A program made the translations under genes and the position numbers. This document shows positions 42,920-55,352 of a stretch of DNA of 64,000 bases, one piece after another (positions within the stretch are counted from its first letter, which is position 1; every line of letters starts with the position of its first letter). Under the pieces are notes generated by a model. It worked only from the letters and a program-made list of their open reading frames with translations. It was not told where the DNA came from and searched no databases. The DNA comes from Paralvinella palmiformis (lineage: Eukaryota > Annelida > Polychaeta > Terebellida > Alvinellidae). The stretch lies in the NCBI GenBank assembly GCA_025642065.1, contig JAODUP010000548.1:265001-329000 (forward strand), read 5' to 3'.

Positions 42920-45900
42920 CACACCATTTATAAGTATAATCATAAAAATAAATCTAGAAACAAACACATCATTTTAAACAAATAAGCGATAGAAATATTA
43001 TAGTAATATGATCGAAACTTGATATCTTCTCACTGCTCAGTGAACAAATATTATTAAAATATTATTACTTATTTATTAAGCTTTAAACCTGTTAAAATGT
43101 TCTGTAACTCTCAAACATTATTTCCCAATTATAGGTTACAGCTTATTGGTTGTCTGTTAGCCTGGTGGTAGTAGATACATAACTATACTTACTAATCCAC
43201 TGGCGACTCTTCCTGAAAACTGACACACATAATGAAGAAAAACAGAATGAGACCAGGATGTATTTGGCGACAGACCTATATTAATTAAGTATTCTAAATT
43301 GCCTGAATAGTGGATCCGGGCGACTATTATTATAAGTATAAAATACTCTTCTGAATATGCCGAATACTTGTTATTTAGGTAATATTTTAAATAACAAGAG
43401 GGTGGACGTTTGGGACGGATCTTTCGGCCTGGGGTATTTCTAAAACTCCTTTACCAGTATAGGATGTATCGGAAGATTAGGTTTTCAGTGGGTTACAAAT
43501 TAATATTTTGGCTACTTGGTGGCTTTAATCTAAAAATAAATTGTACCATTGAATTAATGATGATATAGTTTAGTTAAGTTTATGTCTTTTTCGGTTAGTG
43601 AATCTTAAATAGTAAACAAACAAACAAAAATACGTTGAAGACAACTTCGCAGGACTACTTCAAAGACAATGGTTCATTCACTTTGCACCAAACAAAGAAG
43701 GTTTCCTGACACGTCTGTACTGAACGGAAAGAGATCAAATAATACTCACCAAGGTTGAAATACTTAAGGATCAGTCATTGGCAAGTTATATTATGCTTGT
43801 GAAATGGCAAAATGGCATAACCCATCCTAAAGTCCACCTGGACGTTATAGATCCGACCCCTCTTATATTCGATCGACAGTACTTCATATACTTATTTAAT
43901 AAGTAAGATGCTGGTGTCTTAGTACACATGTACTGTACTCACGCTTTTGTAAATTAAAACAATTGACTGCTACCTGGCAGTCTTAGTATTTATACGTTTA
44001 TAATTTATTAATTCAGCAATTACAGTTGCTATAAATATGATAAGTGTTCGTATGGAAGGGATATGCATTTCACACACACACACATACACACACACACACA
44101 CACGACTATAACGATATGTGATATATTGTGCTGTATTGCTACTTTGTTTTTATTTTAGTTAAATCACTTCAGTGAGTCCATACTGAGTTAGTGTACATTC
44201 TTTTGTGGTGAACAAACTGTAATGTTTGTTAACACGTCGTGGTTATATAAAAGGCCTGACGTTTCACTTAGGTTAGATAAGAACTTCGACGCCAGACTAA
44301 TCGGACGTGTACCGATATATATATATATAATATATATATATATGGTTCATATAGGTAGGATTTATTCAGTTATTCGAACCCAGAATAAAGCTGAGGTCAG
44401 CATCTGAGGCGTCGAAATGTTTTATATACAGGTTTCTTTTGGACCACAGAAAATTACTGTTGAATGTAAACTGTGGTGTCAAAATAGTTTATGATATGTA
44501 TGTAGCAAGTCACCATTGAACCACACGCACGTGTTGTTTGTTGCGAGCTGTGGTATCAAATGGTATGTTTTTACGTGCTTCCGCTTTTTGTACGTAGCCT
44601 GCATGTAGCCGCTTTCCTGTGGGCGTGACATATTTGTCGCGTACGAAAAGCGAATTAGCTGGTTCCCACAGACTGATGAGTAGACCAGACACATGCTTAG
44701 GTATACGCACACATCTATCAATATAAATTAATGTATGTATAGTTGTATTTAGATTTATGGAGGTAGGTTTCGAAGGATGTTTAGATATGTTGATGCTCTG
44801 TGCCTGTTGCCTCTTACTATGTACCCTAAAACACACACACAAATATGGCCGTATACACGCTGAGTGAAAATACTACTCTTTCTGCTATTGTCGGAGGTAA
44901 TAGGATTAATATCATAATATATATTATATGTACTAATATATATATCTTTATTTCCAATTATAGCTGCATTATATATGTACTAATATATACAATTTGTTTT
45001 ATATTTAGGTAGTGGTCGTTTGGTTATAATTCTGGAAGAATTATAAACATCACGAAAACCTGAGCCCACACACACTATTATACGCACACGCGCGTGTGCA
45101 TCTACACCTGCAAGTTACGATTAATTGGCATCCGTTGAAATATACTATACGCGCAGAATGGCACTTTTAATTTCATCACACGATCTCGCCATTCTTCCGC
45201 TCGAAAGGAATCCATCACCTTTGCGCAATTAATTACCCGATGCCATTGTCTGTCAGTACATTATTATAAACTTGACCTCGCGCCATGTCGGCATTCACTG
45301 AGCAGTTACACACATTAAAACTACCCAGCACGGCCTAACGTTATCTCCCATCATCTCTAAATAGAGCGTAGGTATCTAGTCAATTACTGTCAGATTCCAA
45401 GAGTCTGGTAATTTTGTCTCCGAAGGCCTGTCGTGGGACTTAGAACAATGACGCATCCGGCTCGTTTTCGTCAACAAAATTACGCGCATTTCTTCACTGG
45501 CATCTATCGCCATGGACGTCGGCCACGCACGTGCGAGAGATCGCCATGACGTCATGCGCGATTACGTGCGCAATGCGCGTGATCGGCGTGTGCGCACGCC
45601 ACCTGTTATCGACGTCCACCCGATTAGCGGGCGGTCAATGAGCTAGCGAAATTTGAACGACTTTGTGGTTTCTTTGTTAAAGGCGATTGCAGAGTTCTGA
45701 CCGTCCTCCGGGGTAGTCATCGTGTAGGTTATAGCACGAGCTGAATGTTCCATCAATTATGAGATTCCGATGTGACACTCATGAATACCACGTCAACTTC
45801 CTCTGAAAGGAGATTAACTCCCGGTTGACCGGCTCATGTAATAGACTGGTTAATTATAACGACAGCACCGAACCCAAATTTGCATATTTAATGAGTGTTT

Positions 45901-46390
45901 TCTACCGAAACGTTTTCGTATATGAGGTTTTTGTTGGTCACCGAAGTCTTGCTTGTACAGTACACAAATATTCTATAACATGGTGTATACATTACAACAA
46001 CTATTATTATTACTATAACCATCCCCTTCGAGAACAGTCAACAGGGATGAACATGTATTATACCCAGTTCTCCTTTATTTATCCTCTACCATACAAAAAC
46101 ATATCCCTAACTACCACTGCTATTATTTTGACAACAACCACCATTAGAATTGATGGATCTTCTGTTGGTATTCATGGTATGATGTCACTAGACACTACCC
46201 CTATCACATGCCACTAGTCGTGTATATCATAAAGTTATTTAATGTTAAAGCGATTTTTTTCCATCTCATTCCGAAACATACAATTCCTTATTAAAAGTGG
46301 AGATAAGACTAATTCTAGACATCTTATATTTTAATAATCAGAACTAGAATTTTATTAAACGCTGAAGACATTACAACAATTGTATATTAG
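42920..46390. other. non-coding stretch
   Basis: No gene recognised. (CA)n at 44075-44103, short (TA)n near 44316-44343. A CpG-rich block at 45515-45610 contains TGACGTCATGCGCGATTACG and CACGTGCGAG, and could be regulatory. Confidence 0.5.
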
Positions 46391-46880
46391 AGCCTCTATG
46401 GCCTAGTGGGTAAGAATATGACTTTCTTATTCATGGTCATGCTCTGCGGGAGGTTCGAATCCCGGCCGCCGCATTATAGTATAGGAGGTGTTTTTCATCC
46501 AACCAAGCAACTGGTAAGGTTTCCCCCGCCGAATATGCCATATATTGTAAATTTTTTTAGAATTAATCCTCGTGGTGAAGTTATTAGATCATACACGTCT
46601 CCCTCATTTGAGGTAACTAAGACACGTAAAATAACTGATATTTCGGCCGTTATTATTATAATTGCCTCTGTGCAGAAACTAGATCCTGAGTAATAATCGG
46701 GTATCATATATAAACCATCCTTATCAATATGTAGTAGGCTCCATCTTTCCGTACTGCTCCTCTGTGAGTGGTGGGGGAGGTGGTTCCTCAATCACTCCAA
46801 CATAGAGGCTGTGCTGATTAAGCGACAGCCTGGGGTTCTCCCCGAACAACAAAACCAACCAAAACCAAACCAATGTAGTT
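46391..46880 (+). mobile_element. tRNA-derived SINE, fourth family, with AACC-type tail
   Basis: GCCTCTATGGCCTAGTGGGT matches a box A context, and AGGTTCGAATCCCGG a near-perfect box B at about 46451-46465. The 3' side includes a block shared with 25215-25260 and ends in AACAAAACCAACCAAAACC. The head is tRNA-like, but the length of about 480 bp and the tail make it a SINE rather than a tRNA gene. Confidence 0.6.
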
Positions 46881-48570
46881 CTGTCCGTTTTCCCGCCGGG
46901 CAGATTTCTATACGGACATTGTCAACATGTGTTTTTTATGTATAGCTTTGCTCGGCAATGTGTGAAACGTCACTACTCTCTGCGTTCCATCGCTGGGCAT
47001 GCATGCATATTCAGCTGTATAATTAATTAGTCACGTGGTAGTCAAATAAAGTAATCCGTTATTATTAATTACTTATTAAGACGTTTATAATCGCAAAAAG
47101 TACGGAATTTATGTATAAATTGCAATAAGCAATTATCCGAACCTACTCGAAATCCGGAACATTAAAACTCGTTAACCTGATATTATAATCTGATTTCAGT
47201 CGACGACTACATGATGGGATCGTTTGGTGAAGTACAGTTAGTCAGTTTTAACCCCCCCCCCTGGTGTAACAGTGACACGTTTGTCACGATTAGCATCCTG
47301 GCGTCCATCACACGTGAGTACGTCTTGGTGTGAGTTATCAGGCACCAGGGTAAGCAATTATTTAGGCATCAGTTATTCTGGCACTAATTGTATTGAAGAC
47401 AGGCCAGATTTATCAACGTAATTAGTTCCACGGATTCACCATTTTCACCTTCCAAAATGTTTACGGTATTACGCTCTGGTATAATTGCTCTAAGATACGT
47501 ATACAACATGGCAGTGAGGTGTTAATTGTGTTAGCTCTTTTGCTGCTAAAGCTTTTTTTTTGCTTGCATTAGATATTTACCACGAAGTTATCACCTGTGA
47601 AACTTTCTGCAGTAAAGTTTATACTTTTCCCGCCATTTTTTAAAAGCTGTGTTCACTTATTGTTCTTCAAAAGTCGTTTGATATCTAAATGGTATAATTT
47701 CGATATTTATTTAATATTAAGTATTCGTCGAAATGATGTACGGCAGATCACGTGTCTATTTTTAATGTTATTACCTATATATTTTATTACATAACCTATT
47801 GAAGGACTGTAGCTGTTCGTTAACTAACGCGACGTTTAGGTATTTATGCTTGATGGCTTCCAATATTTAGCACAGTTATGGTATTCGATAACATTTCTAA
47901 GAATCCATAGCCTTTTTATCATATAAGACTATAATCTTGACAATGGTGATGCACTCGAGGAATGCATCCGTTCGTCATACCCCGGAACAGATAACGACAT
48001 ACTCAAGTACCTAGCACACTAGTCATTGTAAGCTAAGAAATAGTGACGAGCCTCTCATTATTAAAAGTGCCAGGAACCAGGTGTATTTGTGCAAGGTGTA
48101 GAGCACATCCTCGATGTTCTCTCCAAAACGGGAGCACAAACATTTGTGGGCGGATGTAATGGAAAGCTATTTTACACAGTTTGCCATTCGCGCTGCATCT
48201 AAGTGCTTTGTCCGAATCACGTGATTGCCACACGGTTTCCGGTATTTTGTGGTGCGCTGATATATTAGTTGGCACGATGTGTTTTAGAAGAAGTATTCAT
48301 AATGCTTTTCTGCTTCATTGGACTAACACACACACACACGCAGGGGTTTTCAATATAGTAATCTGGATAAGGAAATCCTGTTATGAAGATAAAATACTGG
48401 AAAACAAGCCTTTAAACACTGTAGTGAGAAAATATATTTATTTCGTAGTTTGTGATATGTAGATAAAAATATCCGCAAAATAACATCTATATATTTTGTA
48501 GTATACGCTGATATCACACATTTGCTATTAAATGTAAAAATGCCGTCTAGAATTACCAAACTGGTATTTG
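46880..48570. other. non-coding stretch downstream of hes
   Basis: No gene or repeat recognised apart from short C runs and a short (CA)n near 48328. Confidence 0.5.
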
Positions 48571-48577
48571 TTAACTC

Positions 48578-48583
48578 TTTATT
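48578..48583 (-). other. polyadenylation signal of hes
   Basis: Minus-strand AATAAA about 220 nt after the stop codon. Confidence 0.5.
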
Positions 48584-48801
48584 GATGTGTATAAGAAGGA
48601 AGACCTGATGTTTTAGTGTAACTATAAACTATATGAACAATATTCTCGCCATTTCTGATCATATATTATAGCAATATCGTATTTTATCACGTACAACGAA
48701 ATATATCACATTAAAAAGACCGGTTTTTTTTTCTTCCGGATCCCATCAACTATCATAGAGATGACGCTGGTGTGTTGGAACAAACTGACAATTAGATTTC
48801 C

Positions 48802-51800
48802 TCACCAAGGACGCCAGACTGGTTCCGTTTTTATGTCAAATAAGTTCAGATCTTTATTTCTATTTTGGTCATTTCGGTGATTCTCAGATAGTTCATCGTG
48901 CTCGTCCATCTTTCGCCGTTTAGAGGGAGGCACACATACATTATTGTTGTTGTCGTCACCGAATCCAGGAGATAAATCCAGTTTAGATGAACTGACGTGA
49001 TTTAAATTAATCGGCTTTTCGGATAATGGATGTCCAGACCGGGTGTTTTCTCTGTTATCGCTGCTACTAGGGGTCACAGAGAACCCGCCCTCACAACACG
49101 AATAGTCTCCAGAACCGTACAGTGAAGGTGGCGAAACGGACAATACCGAAGAATCAGATGACGTCATGGCGAGACCACCGAATGGAAGGAGTGGTCGGAG
49201 ACTTACTCCAGGAAGAGAATGGCTCGGCGATGCACACGGCACGCCATTGTACACGGATACACTCCCGAAAGATGAAATTTGATGCACGTGGTTCATGCAG
49301 TTACTGAGGTGTTGCATTAGACGCATGCGCACTTCCGAACTCAGCCCGTCGATCGATCCCAGATAACGCTGTACTTCCTGCGCGCATTCCCCAAATCCGC
49401 TCTGGTACTTTGTCGTAACAGTTGGGTCGATTGTCATGGCAGCTGTATAATTGGGGGAAAATGAAATTATTGACGAAAGTTGTTGATTTTTTTTAGATAG
49501 CTATCTACCAATCTTCATTAACGAAATCGACACACACACACACACACACGCACACACACACACACACACACACCTGTCATCTGCTGTCTTTGTAATTCTC
49601 TCAGATGTTTCACGGTCATCTCTAATATGTCTGCCTTCTCCAACTTGGAATATCTAGCGCTCTGGAAATATATTTAAAACAGATGAAAACAACCGCATCA
49701 CCAAAGTCATATCATAATGTATAACTGTTTGCAAGATGTTTCCATAAACGATTTGGATAGTGATGCACTTTCCATAGTCTGATTGCTATCCAGCTGTAAT
49801 TGAAATACATGCCTCTAGAGTGTGTATGGGTGCAGCTGGCAACATCCCCCCCCCCCCGCTCGCACTGTTTATATTTATACGGCACGTGTGCCACGTGTTG
49901 GTAAGACAGTTTAACAGAGGTTCCCGCCACCTTCTAACCTTCCTTTGGTTTCAACATAAATCAGTGAGAAAAGCCAGAGAGCAGTTTGTTCTCAGCCCGA
50001 TGTTTGGTACACACATTAACGTATTGTACACATATCTAAACAAGTGGAACTTCGCACGAAACAAACGTTGGATGGGCTTCCAGAATCTGGGAGGGGGGGG
50101 GATTGAAGTGATAGGAAACATTTTGTTGTAGTTTCAGCGCTTAGTAAACGGAATCAATATTGCCAAATAAAACTGAGATCAAACGACGTCTGGGAGAAAT
50201 TGATTCCATATTTGTCAATTATTCGCGAAATTAACTCCAGTATTTCACCGATGAATTCATTTTAGGAAGTTTTACAAGTTTAAGGATCTCGTGTCCTTCA
50301 GTATTGTTCACTGTTTTTTAATATATTATTTCTGTCGGCTTCGGTGTGTAAATCTTCTGCTAAGTGTGACAAGTAATGTTCTCGGCGGTTTGATGTTTTA
50401 CGGCCACTTTTGTGCACGAGGTAGGCTAAATGGGCCGAACGACCTCCAAAGGTAACGAGGCGAAGTGAAAGATGAAACACCCTTCTGATATAGCCCGACC
50501 GGGGTTTGAACCCAGGTGCTATAGACCTGTGGCCAATTACGGCGGTGTCCAGTAGGATTTAGAAGAATACTTTATTGGTTGAACTCGATACATTTCATCA
50601 ATAATAATAATAATAATAATAATCTTCTGGTGTAGTTTTCTCTCTGTTCTTGTGAATTTAGTTCAGAGAAGAGCATTTCTTTTAAGTTTGTTCTTCGAAT
50701 TTCTCTTACTAAAAGAACAAAATCAACACGTCTAAGTGGTCACACACTTAACAACTTTCTAGAGCCTGGAGCAGCAGTTCCAGAATCAACAGCGGGCCTA
50801 ACCAAGCGTACGGGTTAAATTTCCTGTACTATCAGTCCGGAAGAAGTGTCGAATGGTTCTAATTTAGCACACCTGTGACTCGTTCGCCTATTGGCTGGCT
50901 GCTTGCTCTCTCCGTTAGCAGCTAAACAGTAACACCAGGCCCAAGCAACGCACAGTTAGACCACCCACCCTTCCAACTGCGACAGATCATCGTGCATATA
51001 TTAAGACCAGCCACTGGTCGTCGTTCTAAGCCTCGGGCACCAGTCACTTTTGTCACTGGTTTGCAGATCACCTGAGGTGTTACCGTCGATGGTTTGTACA
51101 CAGGACAGTCCTCAATCCATAAACACCCATCGCAGCGGGGAGATGCAATAAACATATCACTAACACCTACCGGGCAGGGTACACCGTGGGAAAGTGGTTA
51201 GAAGTGCTAACTGCGGTTGATCACGATGTGTAAGCCCGATAAACTCACAGGTGGTTATTGTCACGAAACCGTTGGCAGTCACTGAATATCCGGGCCTAAC
51301 GAAATATGTGACAACTTCAGGGAATGGTGTTTCCCTGCACGCTTAAATGCACGTTCACCGAATACCTTTCAGGTCGATAGGAAAATGCATCTCGTTTGTT
51401 GCGTTCGCTTTCTTATGGATGCCTGGATGTGGCATAAATCCAGAAAATGTGCGATCGTCCTAAAAACGACGACAATCCAAACACTTGAGTCTTGTTTTCA
51501 TAAGACGGATGGATCCTTGACTGGATAACAAATAAAACGATCTTCTCGAAATATTTGTATGCGTCAATGAAATGTTGAAGATATGTGACCTAATTATAGA
51601 CATATTAAGAACAGTGAGGAATTCTAAATTAATACACGAGTTCGTACACGTGCGTATTAAAGGCTTATGAATTATGATGGTAAAGGAAGGGGGTATTTTA
51701 GCCACTCGTTCATACATGATCAACGTTCTGTGAGAAATTGAGAACTTAGTAAATCCGTTTGTCGTGTAATAATAATAATAATGTATATTTAATAAAGCGC

Positions 51801-54800
51801 CCTTACTAGCAGGAGCCATTCAAAGGCGCTGTACAAATAATATGTAATTTAATAATACCCCAAATAATGTCCGTAAAAACCCTGTAATGATTTAAAAGAT
51901 AATAATTATTTATCTGTGAAAGCGACCTTAAATAGGTGTGTTTTTAGAAGAGACTTAAAATTTCCAAGAGACGACGAATTTCTAATATTTGCCGGCAACT
52001 TATTCCACAAATTGGGGGCTGCAACACTAAACGTACAATCACCATATGACTTGAGCCAAGACACTGGCACCTCCAATAGTATCTGACTGGATGACCTGAG
52101 TAGGTAGCCAATGTAGTTTTTGAAGAATGGGGGTAATATGTAAGTACCAGCATTCTTAATGATTCGCTGTGGGAGTTTTCCCAAACACCAGGATTATGAT
52201 ATTTTGAGGCATGACATCGTATATTCCTTATGCTTTTATGTTTTCAAGACAACAACGAAGGTCCTGTGAATTTTAAGCTATTACACTGACGAGTGACATC
52301 ACCAAAGTTTGTTACGACGAACGTTTGTAATATGGGTACATACAGATATACCTAAATCATGTATGCATTTAAACTCGCTGGGCGCCTCGGTTGACTAACT
52401 GATAGCGCGTTGGATCACAGATCATTGCCACCCGAGTTCGAATCTCGGCTGGATATATCTGAAAGGTGTTTCATCTTTAACTTCACTCCATTACCTTTGG
52501 AGGTCGCTCGGCCCATTTAGCCTACCATGTACACAAAAGTGGCCGTAGAACAGCAATCATAATTTAAACTTGCTCGTATTTGTCTTATTCCATGTCTCAT
52601 CATTAACTAGTGCCTTATTAGTGCAGGTTTTATTGTAATTCATGTCAGTACTAAGATTGATGTGTTACTGTGTATATTATAGTGTGTCAACAATATACAT
52701 ATGTTGAGTATTAAACTTTACTGTCCTGCGCAAGAAGACACCGAATTCAGAATACTTTGACATATCAAACCAAAAGCGACTCTACCAAAGAACTGTCAGC
52801 TAGTGGTGAGAACTGAAACACTGATAAATTATGGCATCACTCTAACACCACAAACGGTGTCAATTGAAGGGAAATTCACACCGCGAACAGAGACTACCAA
52901 AGACAGCTTTAAAATGGTGATATCGGTGGTAGATCCTTGTGTAACCGACCACGATGACTGATCTGAGACGAGAGTTCACTAATTCTTTTTGTCATTCGGC
53001 TAATGCCTTTAATGGCTACTGTCGTGTTGAGAGTGTACGTTAATGTCATTGTCATCTACGCCTTGGCTGCTCTCGTCAATTACTTCATCAGCTTCCAAAC
53101 CCCGGCTTCAAAGACTCCGGCTCATCCCGTCATCGCTTCTGCTGTTTCCCATAACGCCTTTCTGTTGCGGTAAGCTTTTCAAGTATCATCTTCAAGCAAC
53201 AACCTATACCTCCCTTCATTTGAGAACTCTTCCGTTAGTTCATTGTTCGGTCGGCTGCGGGCGGGGGGGGGGGCTGTTCTTCCCGAGAGACATCGAGTAT
53301 AGAACCGTACTCCATTCAACACAGACACGACTAATAGTAACACCGTGACCGTCTTCAAGTGTCACCGGTTCAAATAAGTAGCCGGCCACTCTCGTTGGCC
53401 TTCATCGCTGTTATAGAGACTCTATGCTCGGAGGAGTGCTTCCTTTGATATTATTAGGCGAGAGGGTCTTAGCGAATCCTATCCAGGAAAGACCAGAGCT
53501 CGACGCCCCATTTCCTGAATCGAAAGACCGGTCTAACCAGGCAGCGGGCTGTCCCTCCTACAGCGTCCCAATCATCTCAGTTACGGTAGGAACAGAGGAA
53601 CGAACGACTGGTGATAATATTAAGCACTTTGTACAACCCAACCAGCTCCACCCAGACTTTAACGTCGGCTATAGATCTAATCACCGCCATGGCCTTTGAA
53701 GTATTTAGCATTTTGTAGAGAAAAAGAACCCCGCTGCTATATCCGTATCGGCGTGTGTCGACAGTAGCCGGTAGATCTAGATCTCTAGCGGCGGTAGATC
53801 TAGATTCTAGATCAGTTGGGACAAGATCTAACTAAACTTTAATATCACATGGCATAGGGCCATCAATTGGTAAATTAAGAGATGACTATTTCACTGGATA
53901 ACAATTTTACCGTTTCCTTGAATCCTTACAAATATTGAAATAAGACTTTAAATATTTAAATTATCGTTCGTTTGGAGAGATAGAGATTCAGATCTTGACT
54001 CTAGATATCTAGATCTAGTAGTAAGTAGGTTAGTGGTAACAGTTAGTGTGATCCAACTTCAAGGATTTAGAATTGCGCGGTATATGATTATATCATATTA
54101 CCAGGCAATAGTTATATTGATTAGATCTAAACTTCTATCTAGACTAGTATTCATACCCAGCAAATCATTAACAGGAAGGATTTTTCAAAAGAGAATCACA
54201 TTTAAAAATCTTCAAGACACGTAATCAATAGTCTAGATCTAGGTAATAGATCCCTCGCCTCGGTAAATCTGGACTAGATCTAGTCTAGTCGATGTAGATC
54301 TTCTAGACGAGTCTAGATCTAGTTATAATTGTTTTACGCAGAAATCTGTTTACAATTTCAGCAGATATCCACAGACACAGTAGACTAGTCGAGTAAATCT
54401 AGATCTGTAGATCTACTATCTAGGCCCTAGCCTAGGCCTAGTCTTAAGTCTAGGACTGGGTCTAGATCTAATGAGTAGATCTAGATCTAGCAGATCATCA
54501 TCATGTAGACTACTAGTCTAGATCTAGTTTTGTGTTCTAATGTAGATCTACTAGAGTCTACATCTAGATCTAGTAGATCTAATAAGTACTCCAAGTCAAT
54601 ATAACTACAAACTAGTCTAGATACAGAAAACATAAAACTTACGTCTTTCTTCAGAGCATCTAACACCAAACTTTTCAACTGTTCCAATGAACTGTTGATT
54701 CTCGCGCGACGTTTCTTCTCTAACAGTGGTTTATTATTCTGAGTAGAAGTGAAACAACGAGAAAGGTTAAAGCAAGCAAAAAGCCAACGTTTGAAAGACT

Positions 54801-54971
54801 ACGAATCCTAACAATTCACATTCATTCCGGATCCGCCCATAAACTGATAGTCTAAACCAAAAAGCCATTATAACAACTAACCTTTCTAATTTGCGCTCGA
54901 TTCGTCGATTCATCATCTTCCGAGTCGGCATATCTCGGACTCCTAAGTCCTGACTGCGATGGTAGCTCCAT
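48802..54971 (-). CDS. hes: Hairy/E(spl)-family bHLH-Orange repressor, four exons
   Basis: Hes proteins bind N/C-box DNA and recruit Groucho; they act downstream of Notch. Coding exons on the minus strand: 54971-54882, 54738-54643, 49661-49574, 49442-48802 (915 bp, 304 residues), all joins in frame with GT..AG introns. Basic region with the family proline [14 protein letters not shown] (32-45); helix-loop-helix through [20 protein letters not shown] and [10 protein letters not shown] (to about 88); Orange domain about 104-145 ([23 protein letters not shown]); C-terminal Groucho tetrapeptide WRPW (301-304). The bHLH is split by introns after KKD and just before the basic region, the arrangement I recall for vertebrate Hes1. 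The sequence is closest to the Hes1/Hes4 type rather than Hey (which ends YRPW or lacks the family proline). Intron 2 is 4.98 kb and holds SINE, LINE and an AGATCT-rich patch. The exon 3 donor lies in a GT microsatellite. Confidence 0.97.
49531..49573. repeat. (CA)n microsatellite at the hes exon 3 splice donor
   Basis: On the coding (minus) strand this is (GT)21 with one C, starting at the donor itself: ATGACAG|GTGTGTGTGT. Confidence 0.95.
50388..50540 (-). mobile_element. main-family SINE, subfamily B, copy 7, in hes intron 2
   Basis: Minus strand: box B-type CTGGGTTCAAACCCCGG with AGGTCTATAGCACC before it, unlike the CCACCCGTGTTCGAATC form of the other copies, then the shared body (GGTGTTTCATCTTTCACTTC, GGCCCATTTAGCCTACC) and GTAAAACATCAAACC. 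Confidence 0.85.
51770..52190 (-). mobile_element. 5'-truncated LINE 3' end in hes intron 2
   Basis: Minus strand: [20 protein letters not shown] and [13 protein letters not shown], the last blocks of a CR1/L2-like ORF2, then a short 3' UTR with GCGCTTTATTAAATATACAT and ATT repeats. The 3' end closely resembles that of the fragment at 24058. Confidence 0.85.
52380..52561 (+). mobile_element. main-family SINE, copy 8, in hes intron 2
   Basis: GGCGCCTCGGTTGACTAACT head, box B GAGTTCGAATCTCGG, family body to GTGGCCGTAGAACAGCAATC. ATTTAAACTCGCT at 52367-52379 is matched by ATTTAAACTTGCT at 52562-52574 (one mismatch in 13). Confidence 0.95.
53760..54625. repeat. AGATCT/CTAGA-rich patch in hes intron 2
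   Basis: About twenty AGATCT hexamers, most embedded in TCTAGATCTAG or GTAGATCTAG, in about 870 bp; chance would give well under one. Spacing is irregular, so it is not a simple tandem array. It ends about 20 bp before exon 2 (that is, just inside the donor side of intron 2). Confidence 0.85.
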
Positions 54972-55352
54972 CTTGAGGGAGTTCCTAATCCAGCAATTAT
55001 CAAATTTGGGAATACCGTTTCCCTCTAAATAGATAGTGGATGATATCCAAGGCGCTAGTTGACTGTTATGTATTGACGATGAACGTAAAATTTAAAAACG
55101 ATCCCTTGCATGTCCGGTTTCCTTTTCGTCAGAGAGCGTAATACGTCATCCTGTCTCTCCGTATAGTTCTAAATAGAGTTATAATGACGTCATGCAGAAA
55201 CTGAATACGCGACACAAATCCAGAACAAGGAAGGCGCTGTCTAAAAAAAACCTGGTCCACCAAGTCGGGAGAACTCTGAGAAGGAGTGACTAATTTACTA
55301 CAAGATTTAATATATCGAAAACGAGCAGCCTGCCTCCTATCTCATTATCTGC

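Noticed and set aside
44240..44430. Possible inverted-repeat element around TATATAAAAGGCC
   Set aside because: Only short partial complementarity (TATATAAAA, CGACGCC) between the sides.
46391..46475. Functional tRNA gene
   Set aside because: Box B is good, but the acceptor stem does not pair convincingly and the unit continues into a SINE body with a tail.
51180..51320. Possible further SINE (GTGGGAAAGTGGTTAGAAG)
   Set aside because: Box A-like only; no box B, tail or second copy found.
54487..54687. 66-residue frame starting MEQLKSL
   Set aside because: This is hes exon 2 read through its donor into the AGATCT-rich intron.
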